A stretch of 64,000 nucleotides of DNA from an uncultured Acinetobacter sp. (lineage in GTDB: Bacteria > Pseudomonadota > Gammaproteobacteria > Pseudomonadales > Moraxellaceae): the NCBI RefSeq assembly GCF_947626835.1, contig NZ_CANQTS010000005.1, positions 1 to 64,000 on the forward strand, written 5' to 3'. A program made the translations under genes and the position numbers. Shown piece after piece: positions 1 to 10,653 of this stretch. The number at the start of each line of letters is the position of its first letter. Positions within the stretch are counted from its first letter, which is position 1. The notes beneath the pieces are model-generated. The model worked only from the letters and a program-made list of their open reading frames with translations. It was not told the origin of the DNA and made no database searches.

Positions 1-138
1 ATGGTTATGCCTGGTGACAACGTTGAGATGTCAGTAGAGCTTATCCACCCGATCGCAATGGACGCAGGCTTACGCTTCGCAATCCGTGAAGGCGGTCGTA
101 CAGTTGGTGCTGGTGTTGTTGCGAAAGTAATTGCATAA
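1..138 (+). CDS. tuf: Elongation factor Tu, C-terminal fragment
   Basis: The first 45 codons read in frame to a TAA stop and give the conserved end of EF-Tu domain III ([32 protein letters not shown]). EF-Tu delivers aminoacyl-tRNA to the ribosome as a GTPase. The gene is cut by the window edge, so the ATG at base 1 is an internal methionine. A strong terminator follows directly, so this is the last gene of its transcript. Whether it is the tufA or tufB copy cannot be told from here. Confidence 0.95.
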   Translation: MVMPGDNVEMSVELIHPIAMDAGLRFAIREGGRTVGAGVVAKVIA

Positions 139-152
139 GTATTAATTGTGTG

Positions 153-182
153 AAAAAAGCGTCCCTTTGGGACGCTTTTTTT
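153..182 (+). terminator. Rho-independent terminator after tuf
   Basis: A 7-bp perfect stem (GCGTCCC / GGGACGC) with a short loop is followed by an uninterrupted T run, 15 bases after the tuf stop codon. Confidence 0.9.
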
Positions 183-247
183 ATGGCTGGCTTTTTTATT
201 CAATCTTTCTATAATGCACATTTAATGTAATCGATAAGACCACGAAC

Positions 248-706
248 ATGATCCGTTTAATGCAACACAGTGATGTTCAAGCCGTTACTCAAATTGAAAA
301 AAGCGTGCAAACCCATCCATGGACGCACCAACAATTTGTTGATGCTGCGGCACAATACCAAAGCACAGTGCTTGAAAAAAATGGTAGTGTGGTTGGATTT
401 TGTATTTTACAACCTGTGCTCGATGAAGCAAATTTATTACTTATGGCAGTCGATCCAAGCCAGCAAGGGCAAGGTTTAGGTTATGAGCTGCTTACAGCTT
501 CGTTGGATTTATTACAGAATAATCCCGTTCAAATTTTTTTAGAAGTCCGAGAAAGTAATACCGCTGCAATTAAGCTGTATGAAAAAGCTGATTTTCATCA
601 GATTGATTTACGCAAGAATTATTATCCAAAAGCAGATGGCACGCGTGAACATGCCATTATTATGGTGAAATCTTGTAGTGATGACTTTGCCCAGTTGTTT
701 AAGTAA
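248..706 (+). CDS. rimI: Ribosomal protein bS18 alanine N-acetyltransferase RimI
   Basis: A 152-aa GNAT-fold protein, the usual length for RimI. The acetyl-CoA binding loop QGQGLG lies near residue 78. The conserved C-terminal block LEVRESN..AIKLYEK..F with the downstream YY pair is typical of RimI. The family acetylates the N-terminal alanine of ribosomal protein S18 in the cytoplasm. It is a single gene after the tuf terminator and converges with bpt, with only one base between the two stop codons. Another GNAT specificity is possible but less likely given the motif set. Confidence 0.88.
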   Translation: MIRLMQHSDVQAVTQIEKSVQTHPWTHQQFVDAAAQYQSTVLEKNGSVVGFCILQPVLDEANLLLMAVDPSQQGQGLGYELLTASLDLLQNNPVQIFLEVRESNTAAIKLYEKADFHQIDLRKNYYPKADGTREHAIIMVKSCSDDFAQLFK

Positions 707-707
707 T

Positions 708-1523
708 TCATTTAATGATTGAATTGTTCCAACCTGACGGCAGGGTGGTCATTAAGGATCGCCCGAGTTGCTCAATTTCCTCGGCATTTAAAATACGATT
801 TAGGCGGCGCCATTGTCCATCAATCAGTAATTCTAAGGGTACGTATTGCGATTTATAGTTCATTTTGCCTGAATGTGGCACCCAATAGCCTAAATACACA
901 TAATTTAAGCCCTGCGCTTTGGCATATTCAATTTGCTTTAAGATCGCAAAAACACCCAATGAGCGACGATTTTCATCGGGATCAAAAAAAGTATAGACAG
1001 CTGAAATCCCATCGTCTAAAGGATCACAAGTGGAAACACTGACCAAGCGCTCACCATGCCAAAGTTCTAAAAAGAAGCTGTCTGTGCAGGTATGCATTAA
1101 AAATTTTTCAAATTGATCTTCATTGGGGGGATACATATCACCATCACAATGCCGCTGGTTAATGTAACGGGCATATAGATCATAATGAACCGAGCTGGCA
1201 TCTTGGGTACGCGTAATTTTAATGCTTAAATCCTGATTACGCTTCCATGCTTTTTTTTGTTGAGAATTCATTTGAAAAATATCAACAGGTACACGACAGG
1301 ATAAGCATTGGCGGCATAGGTGACATTCAGGGCGATAGACAAAATCGCCACTGCGGCGAAAACCTAAGCGTGATAGTTCTGAGAGCGTGACCACATCGAT
1401 ACGTTGTGCAGGGTCTAAAAACACCATACGTGCCGATTTATTGTCTAAATAACTGCAATTGTGCGGCGGTGTAATGTAATACTGTAATTCATTGAGCAGG
1501 GACTGCGGGTGATAAGAATTCAT
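708..1523 (-). CDS. bpt: Aspartate/glutamate leucyltransferase (bacterial ATE family)
   Basis: A 271-aa protein with the ATE_N cysteine cluster CHLCRQCLSCR near residue 70 and the ATE_C block YLGYWVPHSGKMNYK near residue 215. The family transfers leucine from Leu-tRNA to N-terminal Asp or Glu, feeding proteins into the N-end rule pathway. It lies 23 bases downstream of aat on the same strand, the second N-end transferase, and the two very likely form one operon. The symbol follows the Vibrio/Acinetobacter Bpt naming; older annotation calls it arginyl-tRNA-protein transferase. Confidence 0.93.
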   Translation of the reverse strand: MNSYHPQSLLNELQYYITPPHNCSYLDNKSARMVFLDPAQRIDVVTLSELSRLGFRRSGDFVYRPECHLCRQCLSCRVPVDIFQMNSQQKKAWKRNQDLSIKITRTQDASSVHYDLYARYINQRHCDGDMYPPNEDQFEKFLMHTCTDSFFLELWHGERLVSVSTCDPLDDGISAVYTFFDPDENRRSLGVFAILKQIEYAKAQGLNYVYLGYWVPHSGKMNYKSQYVPLELLIDGQWRRLNRILNAEEIEQLGRSLMTTLPSGWNNSIIK

Positions 1524-1546
1524 AACAAGCTCCCTCTAACTGTTTA

Positions 1547-2272
1547 TCATTCATTTAGGCACATGTTTTGCGCTATTGTTTTACTTGAAAATACACTGTC
1601 TTGATATTTTTTCCAATCAAGGGCAGGGGCATTTATCACATCTTGTAACGAATTAAGATAGGTTTGGCGAGAAAGTGTACTTGCTCCGAGGCTCAGTAAA
1701 TGCTCATTGACCAATTGGCAATCAATCCAAGGCAATTGGTTGTCCTGACCAATTAGCATTAGTGTATAAAAAGCCATTTTTGAGACGTCAGTTTGCCGAC
1801 TAAACATCGACTCACCAAAACAGCCTTGACCAATACATACGCCATATAAACCACCAATTAATTGGTGGTTTTGCCAAACTTCAATACTATAAGCATGCCC
1901 GAGTTCAAATAATTGGCAATAGCCTTGAATAATATCTTCTGAAATCCAGGTTTCATTGGCATAACTGCGTGGCATGCTACAGGCACGAATAACCTGCTCA
2001 AAAGCTCGATTTACACTGATTGTATAATCAAACTTTTTCATATTGCGTAGTAAAGATTTACTTGGTTTGTAAGCAAATGGTTGAATAATACAGCGTGGTT
2101 CAGGACACCACCAACAAATGGGCTCACCTTCAGAAAACCAAGGGAATAAACCATGTGTGTAGGCTTCAAGCAAGGTACTTGGGGCTAAATCAGCACCCAC
2201 ACAGATTAGCCCATGGCCTTCAGGATCTACGGCTATGGGGTCGGGGAAAATAAATTGAGAGGCTGTGAGCAT
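1547..2272 (-). CDS. aat: Leucyl/phenylalanyl-tRNA--protein transferase
   Basis: A 241-aa protein with the Aat signatures [15 protein letters not shown] and CPEPR in the first 65 residues, and [19 protein letters not shown] around residue 140. It adds Leu or Phe to N-terminal Arg or Lys of proteins, making ClpS/ClpAP degradation signals in the cytoplasm. It sits upstream of bpt in the same orientation, grouping both N-end-rule transferases. Length and motifs are normal. Confidence 0.95.
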   Translation of the reverse strand: MLTASQFIFPDPIAVDPEGHGLICVGADLAPSTLLEAYTHGLFPWFSEGEPICWWCPEPRCIIQPFAYKPSKSLLRNMKKFDYTISVNRAFEQVIRACSMPRSYANETWISEDIIQGYCQLFELGHAYSIEVWQNHQLIGGLYGVCIGQGCFGESMFSRQTDVSKMAFYTLMLIGQDNQLPWIDCQLVNEHLLSLGASTLSRQTYLNSLQDVINAPALDWKKYQDSVFSSKTIAQNMCLNE

Positions 2273-2331
2273 ATGAAATTATCCGCAAGATCATGCTCAA
2301 GCATAGAAGATCTTGCGGTTGAAGTTAAGAT

Positions 2332-3879
2332 TTAAGCAAATAATTTTAATTGCTGGGCAATTTTAATATGATCTGCATCAAGGAAATTTTGAGCTTTTTG
2401 TAGCACAATCTCTCGACTTATGGTCGGGTCTGTGACAGCTTCACCTTGATCATTAAGCACCAATAAATTCAGGCTTTGCAAGGTTTTCAACACAAAATCA
2501 GCAAACTGTTCTTTTGTAGTTAATTTTTCAATGAAATAGGCACGATAGAATAATTGTGCAAATTGATCAACGGGGATACCAATTCCTGAATATGGATTAG
2601 CAAGTACAGAATACTGGCTGTGGAAGCTGGCTTGTTGCAATAAAAACTGGTTTAAACGTTGTGATTGCTGCACCACAGCTTCACTTGGTTGCTCAAGGCA
2701 GGGCTGCATATGTCCTGAGTGACATAAGATAACCACTGCATTGAGCACTGCGGCAAAGTCAAGTTGAGTTTCATTGATCACTTGTTCAAGTGTTAAAGGT
2801 GCATAGTCATGTTGCAAGAAACATTGGGTTAAAGGTGTATAGATCTCTTGGAGTAAGTTAAATTCACCTAAATGACCAGAAATTTTCATAGGTATTTGGT
2901 GAGGCGCGCTGAGTAACACAAAAGAAATCTGCTTTAAACGATGCTTCAGTTGTAACGGACTTAAGGTATTTTTACCCCGAATATACAGATCACGTCTAAA
3001 TTGTGAATTGGTAAAATAGTCGCGGCATTGTTCTTTTAAAATAGGATGCTCAATGCTGTTCAGGAATTCTTGATGTTGTGCAGTAAAGTTAATTTTATCT
3101 AAATGACTATTTAAATCACTCGAGCCTGCATAGCTGAGTTTGACAGAATCCATGGTACGCATGACTTGCTGAAAAGAGAAACATTGCCAATCTTGGTTTA
3201 AATATTCATGAATTAAATAATGTGGGTTCTGCTTTTGGAGCTCTATAACTTTTTGTAGCGCATGGGGATTACGTTTAGCGAACAGAGGCTGTTGTTGTAG
3301 CAGCGCTTCACTAAACTGCAGTGAATCTTGTACTTTTTGAATTGGATTTAGACTTTTACTGTTGTATTCATAATGACTATGGAATAGCTCACGAATCGGC
3401 ATATTTGCCGCCCAACCGGTTAAACAGTTATAACTCACATAGACAATGCCATTGGGTTTTAAATATTGGCGTATAAATTTAAGAATAATGGCCTGATTTT
3501 CGTGACTGATCCAACTCCAAATACCATGTAAACTGATACTGTCAAATTGAGGTAAGTCACTGTTGAGCAATTCTTCAAAGCTAGCATCATAAAAATGGTG
3601 TGGCGCTTTGGATTTTTTTGCTAACATATTGGCATGCGCAGCATGAGCTGGATTAAAGTCTGTGCCATAAAATAACCCGTTAGATGAGGCAGCGTGTACA
3701 TTAATACTGACCCCTTGCCCAAAACCTAACTCACAGTGCTGTTGCTGTTCGGTGTCATTGAGCGTATCAATTCCATTTACCAATAAGCAAAACTTCTGAA
3801 AATTCGGACTCAGCTCTTTGTAGTAGCCATAGGTGTAATTTACCTCGGTTTGGTAGCCGTCTGTCCAATTCGTTGCCAT
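2332..3879 (-). CDS. Class I SAM methyltransferase with methyltransferase regulatory domain
   Basis: A 515-aa protein. The N-terminal half has a SAM-binding region (ELGFGQGVSINVHAA near residue 50, FYGTDFNPAHA near 70, and FDSISLHGIWSWI near 112). The middle and C-terminal parts match the usual layout of the methyltransferase regulatory domain family (PF10119 type), whose substrate is unknown. The gene is alone between the trxB terminator and aat. Some members lie near cell-envelope glycosylation genes, but nothing local indicates a substrate, so only the catalytic class is assigned. Confidence 0.8.
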   Translation of the reverse strand: MATNWTDGYQTEVNYTYGYYKELSPNFQKFCLLVNGIDTLNDTEQQQHCELGFGQGVSINVHAASSNGLFYGTDFNPAHAAHANMLAKKSKAPHHFYDASFEELLNSDLPQFDSISLHGIWSWISHENQAIILKFIRQYLKPNGIVYVSYNCLTGWAANMPIRELFHSHYEYNSKSLNPIQKVQDSLQFSEALLQQQPLFAKRNPHALQKVIELQKQNPHYLIHEYLNQDWQCFSFQQVMRTMDSVKLSYAGSSDLNSHLDKINFTAQHQEFLNSIEHPILKEQCRDYFTNSQFRRDLYIRGKNTLSPLQLKHRLKQISFVLLSAPHQIPMKISGHLGEFNLLQEIYTPLTQCFLQHDYAPLTLEQVINETQLDFAAVLNAVVILCHSGHMQPCLEQPSEAVVQQSQRLNQFLLQQASFHSQYSVLANPYSGIGIPVDQFAQLFYRAYFIEKLTTKEQFADFVLKTLQSLNLLVLNDQGEAVTDPTISREIVLQKAQNFLDADHIKIAQQLKLFA

Positions 3880-3928
3880 GTTACCCTCAAATTCTATTAA
3901 TTTTGTTTATAAAGTCATATTTACATAG

Positions 3929-3956
3929 AAAAAAACCACCATAACTGGTGGTTTTT
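3929..3956 (-). terminator. Terminator after trxB
   Basis: The stem ACCACC / GGTGGT with flanking A and T runs lies just past the trxB stop. Read on the minus strand it ends in a T run, separating trxB from the downstream methyltransferase. Confidence 0.8.
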
Positions 3957-3971
3957 GTATTTTAAGCGATA

Positions 3972-4964
<993 letters not shown>

Positions 4965-5185
4965 TTATACAGGTAAAAGCCCAAAGCGTCTTATGAGTTA
5001 AATGTGGATATTTTTGATCATGTAAATTGATTTAAGCTATATAGCCAACAAAACAAGTTTAGCATTGAGTTAACAATATCTAGCGATTCTGCTGCATCTT
5101 TTTTTTCGCAACAGGTGCATAATATTGCTCTTTAGTAGGTATTGCCTGCTTTGAATTTTGAACCCCATTAGCCACAGGATCGGAT

Positions 5186-8100
5186 ATGACTGCAATGTCG
5201 AGTGCTTATGCACAGCGCTTATTACAGACATTATTTTTGCTTTCATTTGGGACATATTGGTTCCTTGCAACAGTAACGTATACGCCGTTTGACCCAGGTT
5301 GGATGCACATTTCCAGTGATACACAGCAGGTATCTAATGCCAGTGGTGTGGCAGGGGCATGGCTTGCAGATTTGCTGTTTGGCTTTTTAGGTTGGGCAAG
5401 TTTATTGTTGCCAATTTACTTTTTTATGGAAGCTGTACAGGTGTGGTGGCCACATAGTTTTCTAACGCGTCCGTTTCGTTATGCAGCGCAATTTTTCATT
5501 TTACTGGCCACCTCAAGCTTATTGTATTTGTTTTGGGAGATGCCAGCCGATACGCTTGCCAATGCCTCAGGTGGTATTATCGGCTATGAACTTGGCCAAA
5601 GTTTAACTGGTTTATTAACCATTTACGGCGCAGCAATATTTTTAGTGGCTTTTTTAGTGTTGTTGTTTACCTTGGCTTTTGGTGTTAAGTGGAACAAAAC
5701 TTTGATTACCTTAAAAGCCCTACCGGCACAGTTACAAGACTTATTTTATAAAAATGTACCCGAAAGTGAAGCTGTATTTGATCGGACTACACCAGCGGCA
5801 AAAATAACACCGCTTGAGGCATCACAAGCAAGTATCGTGACACCCGTACAAGAGCATCAGCCGGTACAACAGGCACCTGTACGCGATGCTGTGGCAGAAC
5901 GTTTGTTTAACGATATGCTCCATAAAGAGCGTCTTGCTGAGGAGCAACGCGCACAACAACAACGCGATGCTGAACTGGCCCAACAACAGCAAATTGAACA
6001 GCAGGCAGCGGATTTACAAGCCAAACAACATGCTCAACAAGAACACGAACAGCGTCTTGTAGCTGCACAGCACGCCCAAGAACAACAACGTGAAGCGGCA
6101 GCTAATACCGAAGTATGGCGTGCGCTACAGAGTGAACAAGCCCAAGAACAAGAAATTGATGCCTTACTGAAAGCTGCTGATGCTGACCTTGTCGTTGAAG
6201 CTCAAGAATCTCCTGTCAAGCCTGTGGCAGTTGCAGTACAACAAAAGCCAGCGTTGGATTGGGATGACGACAAGATTTTTGATGAGTTAATGGCCAATGT
6301 GCCCAAAACAAGCACGCAAAAAGATGACAGTGATGTGCTGGTTGCTCCGGTGTTAACTAAGCCTGAGCATGAACAACAGCACGCAGATGCCGATATTGCA
6401 GCAGAACTTGCCGCGATTGATGAAATCTTAAAAGATCAGCCGCGTGTGGCAAGCAGTTATGCGCAATCTTCTGCCTTTGTACAAGCCCCAATTCAAACTG
6501 TCGTTGCTATGCCCAGCATAAGCGCAATGCCAGAGCAAGCTGATGAAGAGCTTGAATTAGAAAAAAGCCTTGCAGCTGCTCAAGAGCAAATGATTGAACC
6601 TGAGCCACAACCGAGTGTTAGTAGCGAAAAAAAAGAGCTGTCTAAAGAAGAATTTATTCAAGCGTGGCAAGAAACTGCAGGTCCTGTGCAAGAGATTCCT
6701 GATGAATTTGATGCACCTTTAACCGATGCTTTTGGTCGTCCTATGTCACGTGCGATGCAAGTGGCAAAAAAACGTCAGGATTTATCACCTTTACCGGGCA
6801 TCGATTTATTAGATCCAGTTGATCCAAATAAAAAAGTTAATTTTACCCAAGACCAACTCAGCCGTTTATCTGAGCTGCTTGAAATTAAATTACAAGAATT
6901 TAATGTTAAAGCCAAAGTCATTGAAGCACAGCCGGGTCCCGTGGTCACTCGCTTTGAATTGGATTTAGCACCAGGGGTAAAAGCCTCAAAAGTCACCAAT
7001 ATTTCACGCGATTTAGCCCGTTCTATGTCAATGGCGTCGGTGCGTGTGGTCGAAGTCATTCCCGGTAAACCTTATATTGGTATTGAAGTACCTAATAGCA
7101 GCCGTGAAATGGTGCGCTTGATTGAACTGGTCACAGCACCTGCCTTCACTGACCCACAGGGTTTACTGTCTATGGCAATGGGTAAAGATATTTCAGGTCG
7201 TCCGGTGATTGCTGATTTAGGTAAAGCCCCACATATGTTGGTGGCAGGTACCACAGGTTCAGGTAAGTCGGTGGCAGTTAACTCGATGATTTTATCGATG
7301 TTACTCAAATACAGCCCTGATGAATTGCGTTTAATCTTAATTGACCCTAAACAGCTTGAACTTGCCAACTATAGCGATATTCCACATCTGTTAACGCCTG
7401 TGGTCACAGATATGAAAGATGCCGTCAATGCACTGAATTGGTGTGTGAATGAGATGGAGCGTCGTTATAAACTGATGTCGTTCTTAAAAATTCGTAAACT
7501 TGCCGATTACAACCGTAAAGTGGAAGAGGCGATTGCCAATGGTGAAGATTTAATTGATCCGACTTGGAAAGCCAGTGAGTCTGTTGCCGGTGAATTTGCA
7601 CCACGTTTGCAGCCTTTGCCTGCCATTGTGATTGTGGCAGATGAATTTGCCGATATGATTATGCAAGTGGGTAAAAAAGCTGAAGAGATGATTACGCGCT
7701 TGGCACAAAAATCACGTGCCGCAGGTATTCATTTATTACTCGCCACACAACGTCCATCGGTGGATGTGATTACTGGTCTTATTAAAGCCAATATCCCGAC
7801 CCGTGCTGCCTTACGCGTCAACTCTAAAATTGACTCACGCACCATTTTAGATGCCAGTGGTGCTGAAGACTTACTTGGTCATGGCGACATGTTGTTTTTA
7901 GGGCCGGGTAAAATTGAACCAGAACGTGTACATGGTGCCTTTATTAGTGATGATGAAGTCAATCGCATTTGTGATGCGTGGCGTGAACGCGCAGCACCGA
8001 ACTATGTCGATGAGATTCTCACTCCTTATGATGAAGAACCTACAAGCCGTGGTTTTGAAGATGGCGAGGGTGGGGCTGATCGTGATGCTTTATATGACCA

Positions 8101-8263
8101 ATGTGTGGCATTTGTGCTCGAAACGCGTAAAGCCACCACATCATCTTTACAACGTAAATTTAGCTTAGGGTATAACCGTGCTGCACGCATTATTGACCAA
8201 ATGGAAGAAAACGGTATTGTCAGCGCCTTAGGTGCCAATGGTAAACGTGAAATTTTAGTGTAA
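5186..8263 (+). CDS. ftsK: DNA translocase FtsK
   Basis: A 1025-aa septal DNA pump that coordinates chromosome dimer resolution with division. N-terminal membrane segments span roughly residues 10-190. A long Gln/Ala-rich linker follows (about 215-520), with many QQQ and AEE runs. The RecA-like motor has Walker A GTTGSGKS near residue 688 and Walker B IVIVADEFAD near 815. The C-terminal gamma winged helix (DALYDQCVAFV..SLQRKFSLGYNRAARIID) would read the polar KOPS sequences and touch XerD. Length is normal, and it is transcribed alone and divergently from trxB. Confidence 0.96.
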   Translation: MTAMSSAYAQRLLQTLFLLSFGTYWFLATVTYTPFDPGWMHISSDTQQVSNASGVAGAWLADLLFGFLGWASLLLPIYFFMEAVQVWWPHSFLTRPFRYAAQFFILLATSSLLYLFWEMPADTLANASGGIIGYELGQSLTGLLTIYGAAIFLVAFLVLLFTLAFGVKWNKTLITLKALPAQLQDLFYKNVPESEAVFDRTTPAAKITPLEASQASIVTPVQEHQPVQQAPVRDAVAERLFNDMLHKERLAEEQRAQQQRDAELAQQQQIEQQAADLQAKQHAQQEHEQRLVAAQHAQEQQREAAANTEVWRALQSEQAQEQEIDALLKAADADLVVEAQESPVKPVAVAVQQKPALDWDDDKIFDELMANVPKTSTQKDDSDVLVAPVLTKPEHEQQHADADIAAELAAIDEILKDQPRVASSYAQSSAFVQAPIQTVVAMPSISAMPEQADEELELEKSLAAAQEQMIEPEPQPSVSSEKKELSKEEFIQAWQETAGPVQEIPDEFDAPLTDAFGRPMSRAMQVAKKRQDLSPLPGIDLLDPVDPNKKVNFTQDQLSRLSELLEIKLQEFNVKAKVIEAQPGPVVTRFELDLAPGVKASKVTNISRDLARSMSMASVRVVEVIPGKPYIGIEVPNSSREMVRLIELVTAPAFTDPQGLLSMAMGKDISGRPVIADLGKAPHMLVAGTTGSGKSVAVNSMILSMLLKYSPDELRLILIDPKQLELANYSDIPHLLTPVVTDMKDAVNALNWCVNEMERRYKLMSFLKIRKLADYNRKVEEAIANGEDLIDPTWKASESVAGEFAPRLQPLPAIVIVADEFADMIMQVGKKAEEMITRLAQKSRAAGIHLLLATQRPSVDVITGLIKANIPTRAALRVNSKIDSRTILDASGAEDLLGHGDMLFLGPGKIEPERVHGAFISDDEVNRICDAWRERAAPNYVDEILTPYDEEPTSRGFEDGEGGADRDALYDQCVAFVLETRKATTSSLQRKFSLGYNRAARIIDQMEENGIVSALGANGKREILV

Positions 8264-8264
8264 A

Positions 8265-8290
8265 AAAAGCCTGCAGATGCAGGCTTTTCT
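8265..8290 (+). terminator. Terminator after ftsK
   Basis: The inverted repeat AAGCCTGCA / TGCAGGCTT is followed by TTTTCTTTT immediately after the ftsK stop codon. Confidence 0.85.
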
Positions 8291-8310
8291 TTTAGCTTCA
8301 TTGGCTTAAA

Positions 8311-8598
8311 TTAAGCGAATTTCGCCAATACAGCTAAAAACTCAGCGCTATGGCGTGGGAATTTTGCAATCACGTCATGAATACGTTGACCTTCAGGATT
8401 TGTAGCATTTACATTGCGACCATCTGCTACAAATTGAGTTAATAAACGTTCATAGTCACTTGGACGCATGTGTTTATATGCATGGTAAAGAACGTGAAAA
8501 TCTGCATCTACACTTGCAGGAGGCAGCTGAGTTAAATAGGCAAATACACGCTCGTCTGACCATTCTTCGTTAAACGTCGCTGGCTGAGATAATGCCAT
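8311..8598 (-). CDS. PA4642 family protein
   Basis: A 95-aa soluble protein (EEWSDERVFAYL, HVLYHAYKHMRP, FPRHSAEFL) that I recognise as the PA4642 family, conserved in Pseudomonas and Acinetobacter with no known function. It has a good ribosome binding site (AAGGAGATTGCG before the ATG) and lies downstream of minE on the same strand beyond a terminator-like hairpin. No catalytic motif is visible. Confidence 0.8.
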   Translation of the reverse strand: MALSQPATFNEEWSDERVFAYLTQLPPASVDADFHVLYHAYKHMRPSDYERLLTQFVADGRNVNATNPEGQRIHDVIAKFPRHSAEFLAVLAKFA

Positions 8599-8630
8599 CG
8601 CAATCTCCTTGGCTTGTTGTCAATCATTAA

Positions 8631-8662
8631 AAAGGCAAAATAACTTGCGCTATTTTGCCTTG
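8631..8662 (-). terminator. Terminator after minE
   Basis: The long stem AAGGCAAAATA / TATTTTGCCTT is followed by TTTAATG on the minus strand, just beyond the minE stop. Confidence 0.75.
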
Positions 8663-8693
8663 ATTCAATTTGCTTGACTAATCAGAATTGAGA

Positions 8694-8966
8694 TTATCGC
8701 TCTTCAGGCAAATTGATATTCATTTCTAACATTTCTAAATTGGCTTCTGAACGCACTGCCATTTGGATGTGCTGCTCATCGACACCACGCACGTAGCGGT
8801 TCACCACTTGCATGATTTCTTTTTTCATCTGCTCAATTTTTTCAGGGGTTAAGCGTTTGCTTAAGCCTTTTTCTGATGCCACGATGACTTTTAAACGATC
8901 TTTGGCGGTTTGCGCACTCGAGGGTTTTTCATCACCGCTAAACAACTTACTCCAAAATCCTGCCAT
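8694..8966 (-). CDS. minE: Cell division topological specificity factor MinE
   Basis: A 90-aa protein from the ATG at 8966 (MAGFWSKLFSG). The N-terminal amphipathic membrane-targeting helix is followed by the MinD-binding segment AKDRLKVIVASEKG and the C-terminal dimer region ending EMNINLPEER. MinE stimulates the MinD ATPase and drives the pole-to-pole oscillation that keeps MinCD off mid-cell. The track start at 8978 is four codons too early; the chosen ATG has GGAGC about 6 bases upstream, overlapping the end of minD. It is the last gene of minCDE. Confidence 0.95.
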   Translation of the reverse strand: MAGFWSKLFSGDEKPSSAQTAKDRLKVIVASEKGLSKRLTPEKIEQMKKEIMQVVNRYVRGVDEQHIQMAVRSEANLEMLEMNINLPEER

Positions 8967-8967
8967 C

Positions 8968-9780
8968 TTAAGCTCCAAATAGTCGTGCTAACCAACCTTT
9001 TTGTTTGACTTCTAGGTGACGATAAGGACGATCTTCGCCTAAGAAACGCGCCACAAGGTCATCATAAGCTTGGCCTGCAGGTGAGTCTGTGTACAAAATA
9101 GCCGGCTTACCTTCGTTAGAGGCTTGTAAGATGCTCTTGCACTCAGGAATGACACCTAAGGTCGGGACTTTTAAGATATCTTTTGAAATATCGTCAATCG
9201 TGAGCATTTCTTGTTTTTCAGCACGTTCTGGATTAAAACGTGTAATACATAAATGTTTACGAATTCGACCTTCGTTGTTTTCTACTTTTTTGGTTTTGCT
9301 GTCGAGCATGCCAATAATACGATCTGAGTCACGCACTGAAGAAATTTCAGGATTGGTTACAATGATTGCTTCATCGGCATGGTACATGGCTAAAATCGCA
9401 CCACGTTCAATACCGGCAGGCGAGTCACAGATAATATAATCAAACTCTTGTGCGAGTTCGTCCATGACACGTGCGACACCTTCATCGGTTAAGGCATCTT
9501 TATCACGCGTTTGTGATGCAGGTAAGATATAGAGGTTTTCAATGTCTTTGTCACGAATTAAGGCTTGTTGTAAGCGTGCTTCGTTATTTAAGACATTGAC
9601 AAAATCGTACACCACGCGGCGCTCACAACCCATGATAAGATCTAAGTTACGTAAGCCTACGTCAAAATCAATAACAACAGTTTTGTGGCCACGTAGGGCT
9701 AAACCTGTTGCAAACGATGCACTTGTTGTAGTTTTACCTACGCCACCTTTGCCTGATGTTACGACAACAATTTTCGCCAC
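8968..9780 (-). CDS. minD: Septum site-determining ATPase MinD
   Basis: A 270-aa deviant Walker A ATPase (KGGVGKTTTSASFATGLA at the N terminus) with FDVGLRNLDLIMG, the switch region CDSPAGIERGA, and a C-terminal amphipathic membrane-targeting helix (KKGWLARLFGA-type end). It binds the inner membrane in the ATP form and recruits MinC. I place the start at the GTG at 9780 (read MAKIVVVTSG), preceded by AGGAG at 8 bases, rather than the upstream GTG used by the track. It lies between minC and minE. Confidence 0.95.
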   Translation of the reverse strand: MAKIVVVTSGKGGVGKTTTSASFATGLALRGHKTVVIDFDVGLRNLDLIMGCERRVVYDFVNVLNNEARLQQALIRDKDIENLYILPASQTRDKDALTDEGVARVMDELAQEFDYIICDSPAGIERGAILAMYHADEAIIVTNPEISSVRDSDRIIGMLDSKTKKVENNEGRIRKHLCITRFNPERAEKQEMLTIDDISKDILKVPTLGVIPECKSILQASNEGKPAILYTDSPAGQAYDDLVARFLGEDRPYRHLEVKQKGWLARLFGA

Positions 9781-9845
9781 CGAATCCACTCCTGTTAGGG
9801 TTTAAATACGCAGTTTTATGACGTATTTTGGTGATTATTTATACA

Positions 9846-10550
9846 TTAAAATTCTAAAGCTTCAAATACAAGCTCTTGAGCGTCATTTAAATAAATATGT
9901 ACAGGTTTTTTGGTCATATGAGCCGGGATATCATCCGCAACACAGTACGTACCTGCAATTGAAACCAACTCCGCTTCTAAGGAGTGGCAAAAGATGCGTG
10001 CTGCATGATTGCCGCCTGCACCGGCAATCACTCTACCTCGTACACTACCATAAATATGTATGTTTCCAGAAGCGATCACTTCTGCACCACTGTTCATTCC
10101 TGCACTTAAAATGATATCGCCGTGGTCTTGTACAAGGCATTGACCCGTACGCAACATTTCATTGTGATAAGAAGTTGCATGATGAATTTTTGCCGCAGCA
10201 GGCTGTGCTTCATCTTGCGTTGGTGCGGCAGTTTCCACCACTTGTTCTTGTGTGGCTTTAATCCGCTGCAAAGGACGGTCAGCCGGCAACACTGGAAATT
10301 GAATTAAACGTGCTGCATCGCCCAAAATTCCATCCACCACCGCCATAGGTTGTAAATCTAAACTGATTAACAATTGAATAAGAGCAATCAGCTCTTGTTC
10401 AACGGTTGAATCTAAGATGACCAACGTGCCTTGTGAGCCAGTGTCTTTGAGCATCTGGGTCAGTTGTTCTCGGATCGCACGATGATCATTTGTATCAAAG
10501 GTTAATCGGGTAAAATTAACCATTCTGCCGGTGATCCGGATATCCGCCAT
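9846..10550 (-). CDS. minC: Septum site-determining protein MinC
   Basis: A 234-aa FtsZ-assembly inhibitor. The N-terminal domain ([13 protein letters not shown]..) is followed by a short Pro/Ala/Gln linker near residues 100-125. The C-terminal beta-helix domain carries the glycine-rich turns typical of MinC ([34 protein letters not shown]). MinD recruits it to the membrane. It is the first gene of minCDE, with a 65-base gap to minD. Confidence 0.94.
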   Translation of the reverse strand: MADIRITGRMVNFTRLTFDTNDHRAIREQLTQMLKDTGSQGTLVILDSTVEQELIALIQLLISLDLQPMAVVDGILGDAARLIQFPVLPADRPLQRIKATQEQVVETAAPTQDEAQPAAAKIHHATSYHNEMLRTGQCLVQDHGDIILSAGMNSGAEVIASGNIHIYGSVRGRVIAGAGGNHAARIFCHSLEAELVSIAGTYCVADDIPAHMTKKPVHIYLNDAQELVFEALEF

Positions 10551-10653
10551 ACTTGTTCCTTAAAACTTCTTTTTTAGGTCGAAGTCATGTTATTAAATAG
10601 AGCAAATCCTAGACCAATTTGCATGATTTCTCTAGCGTATCCGTTAAATATTT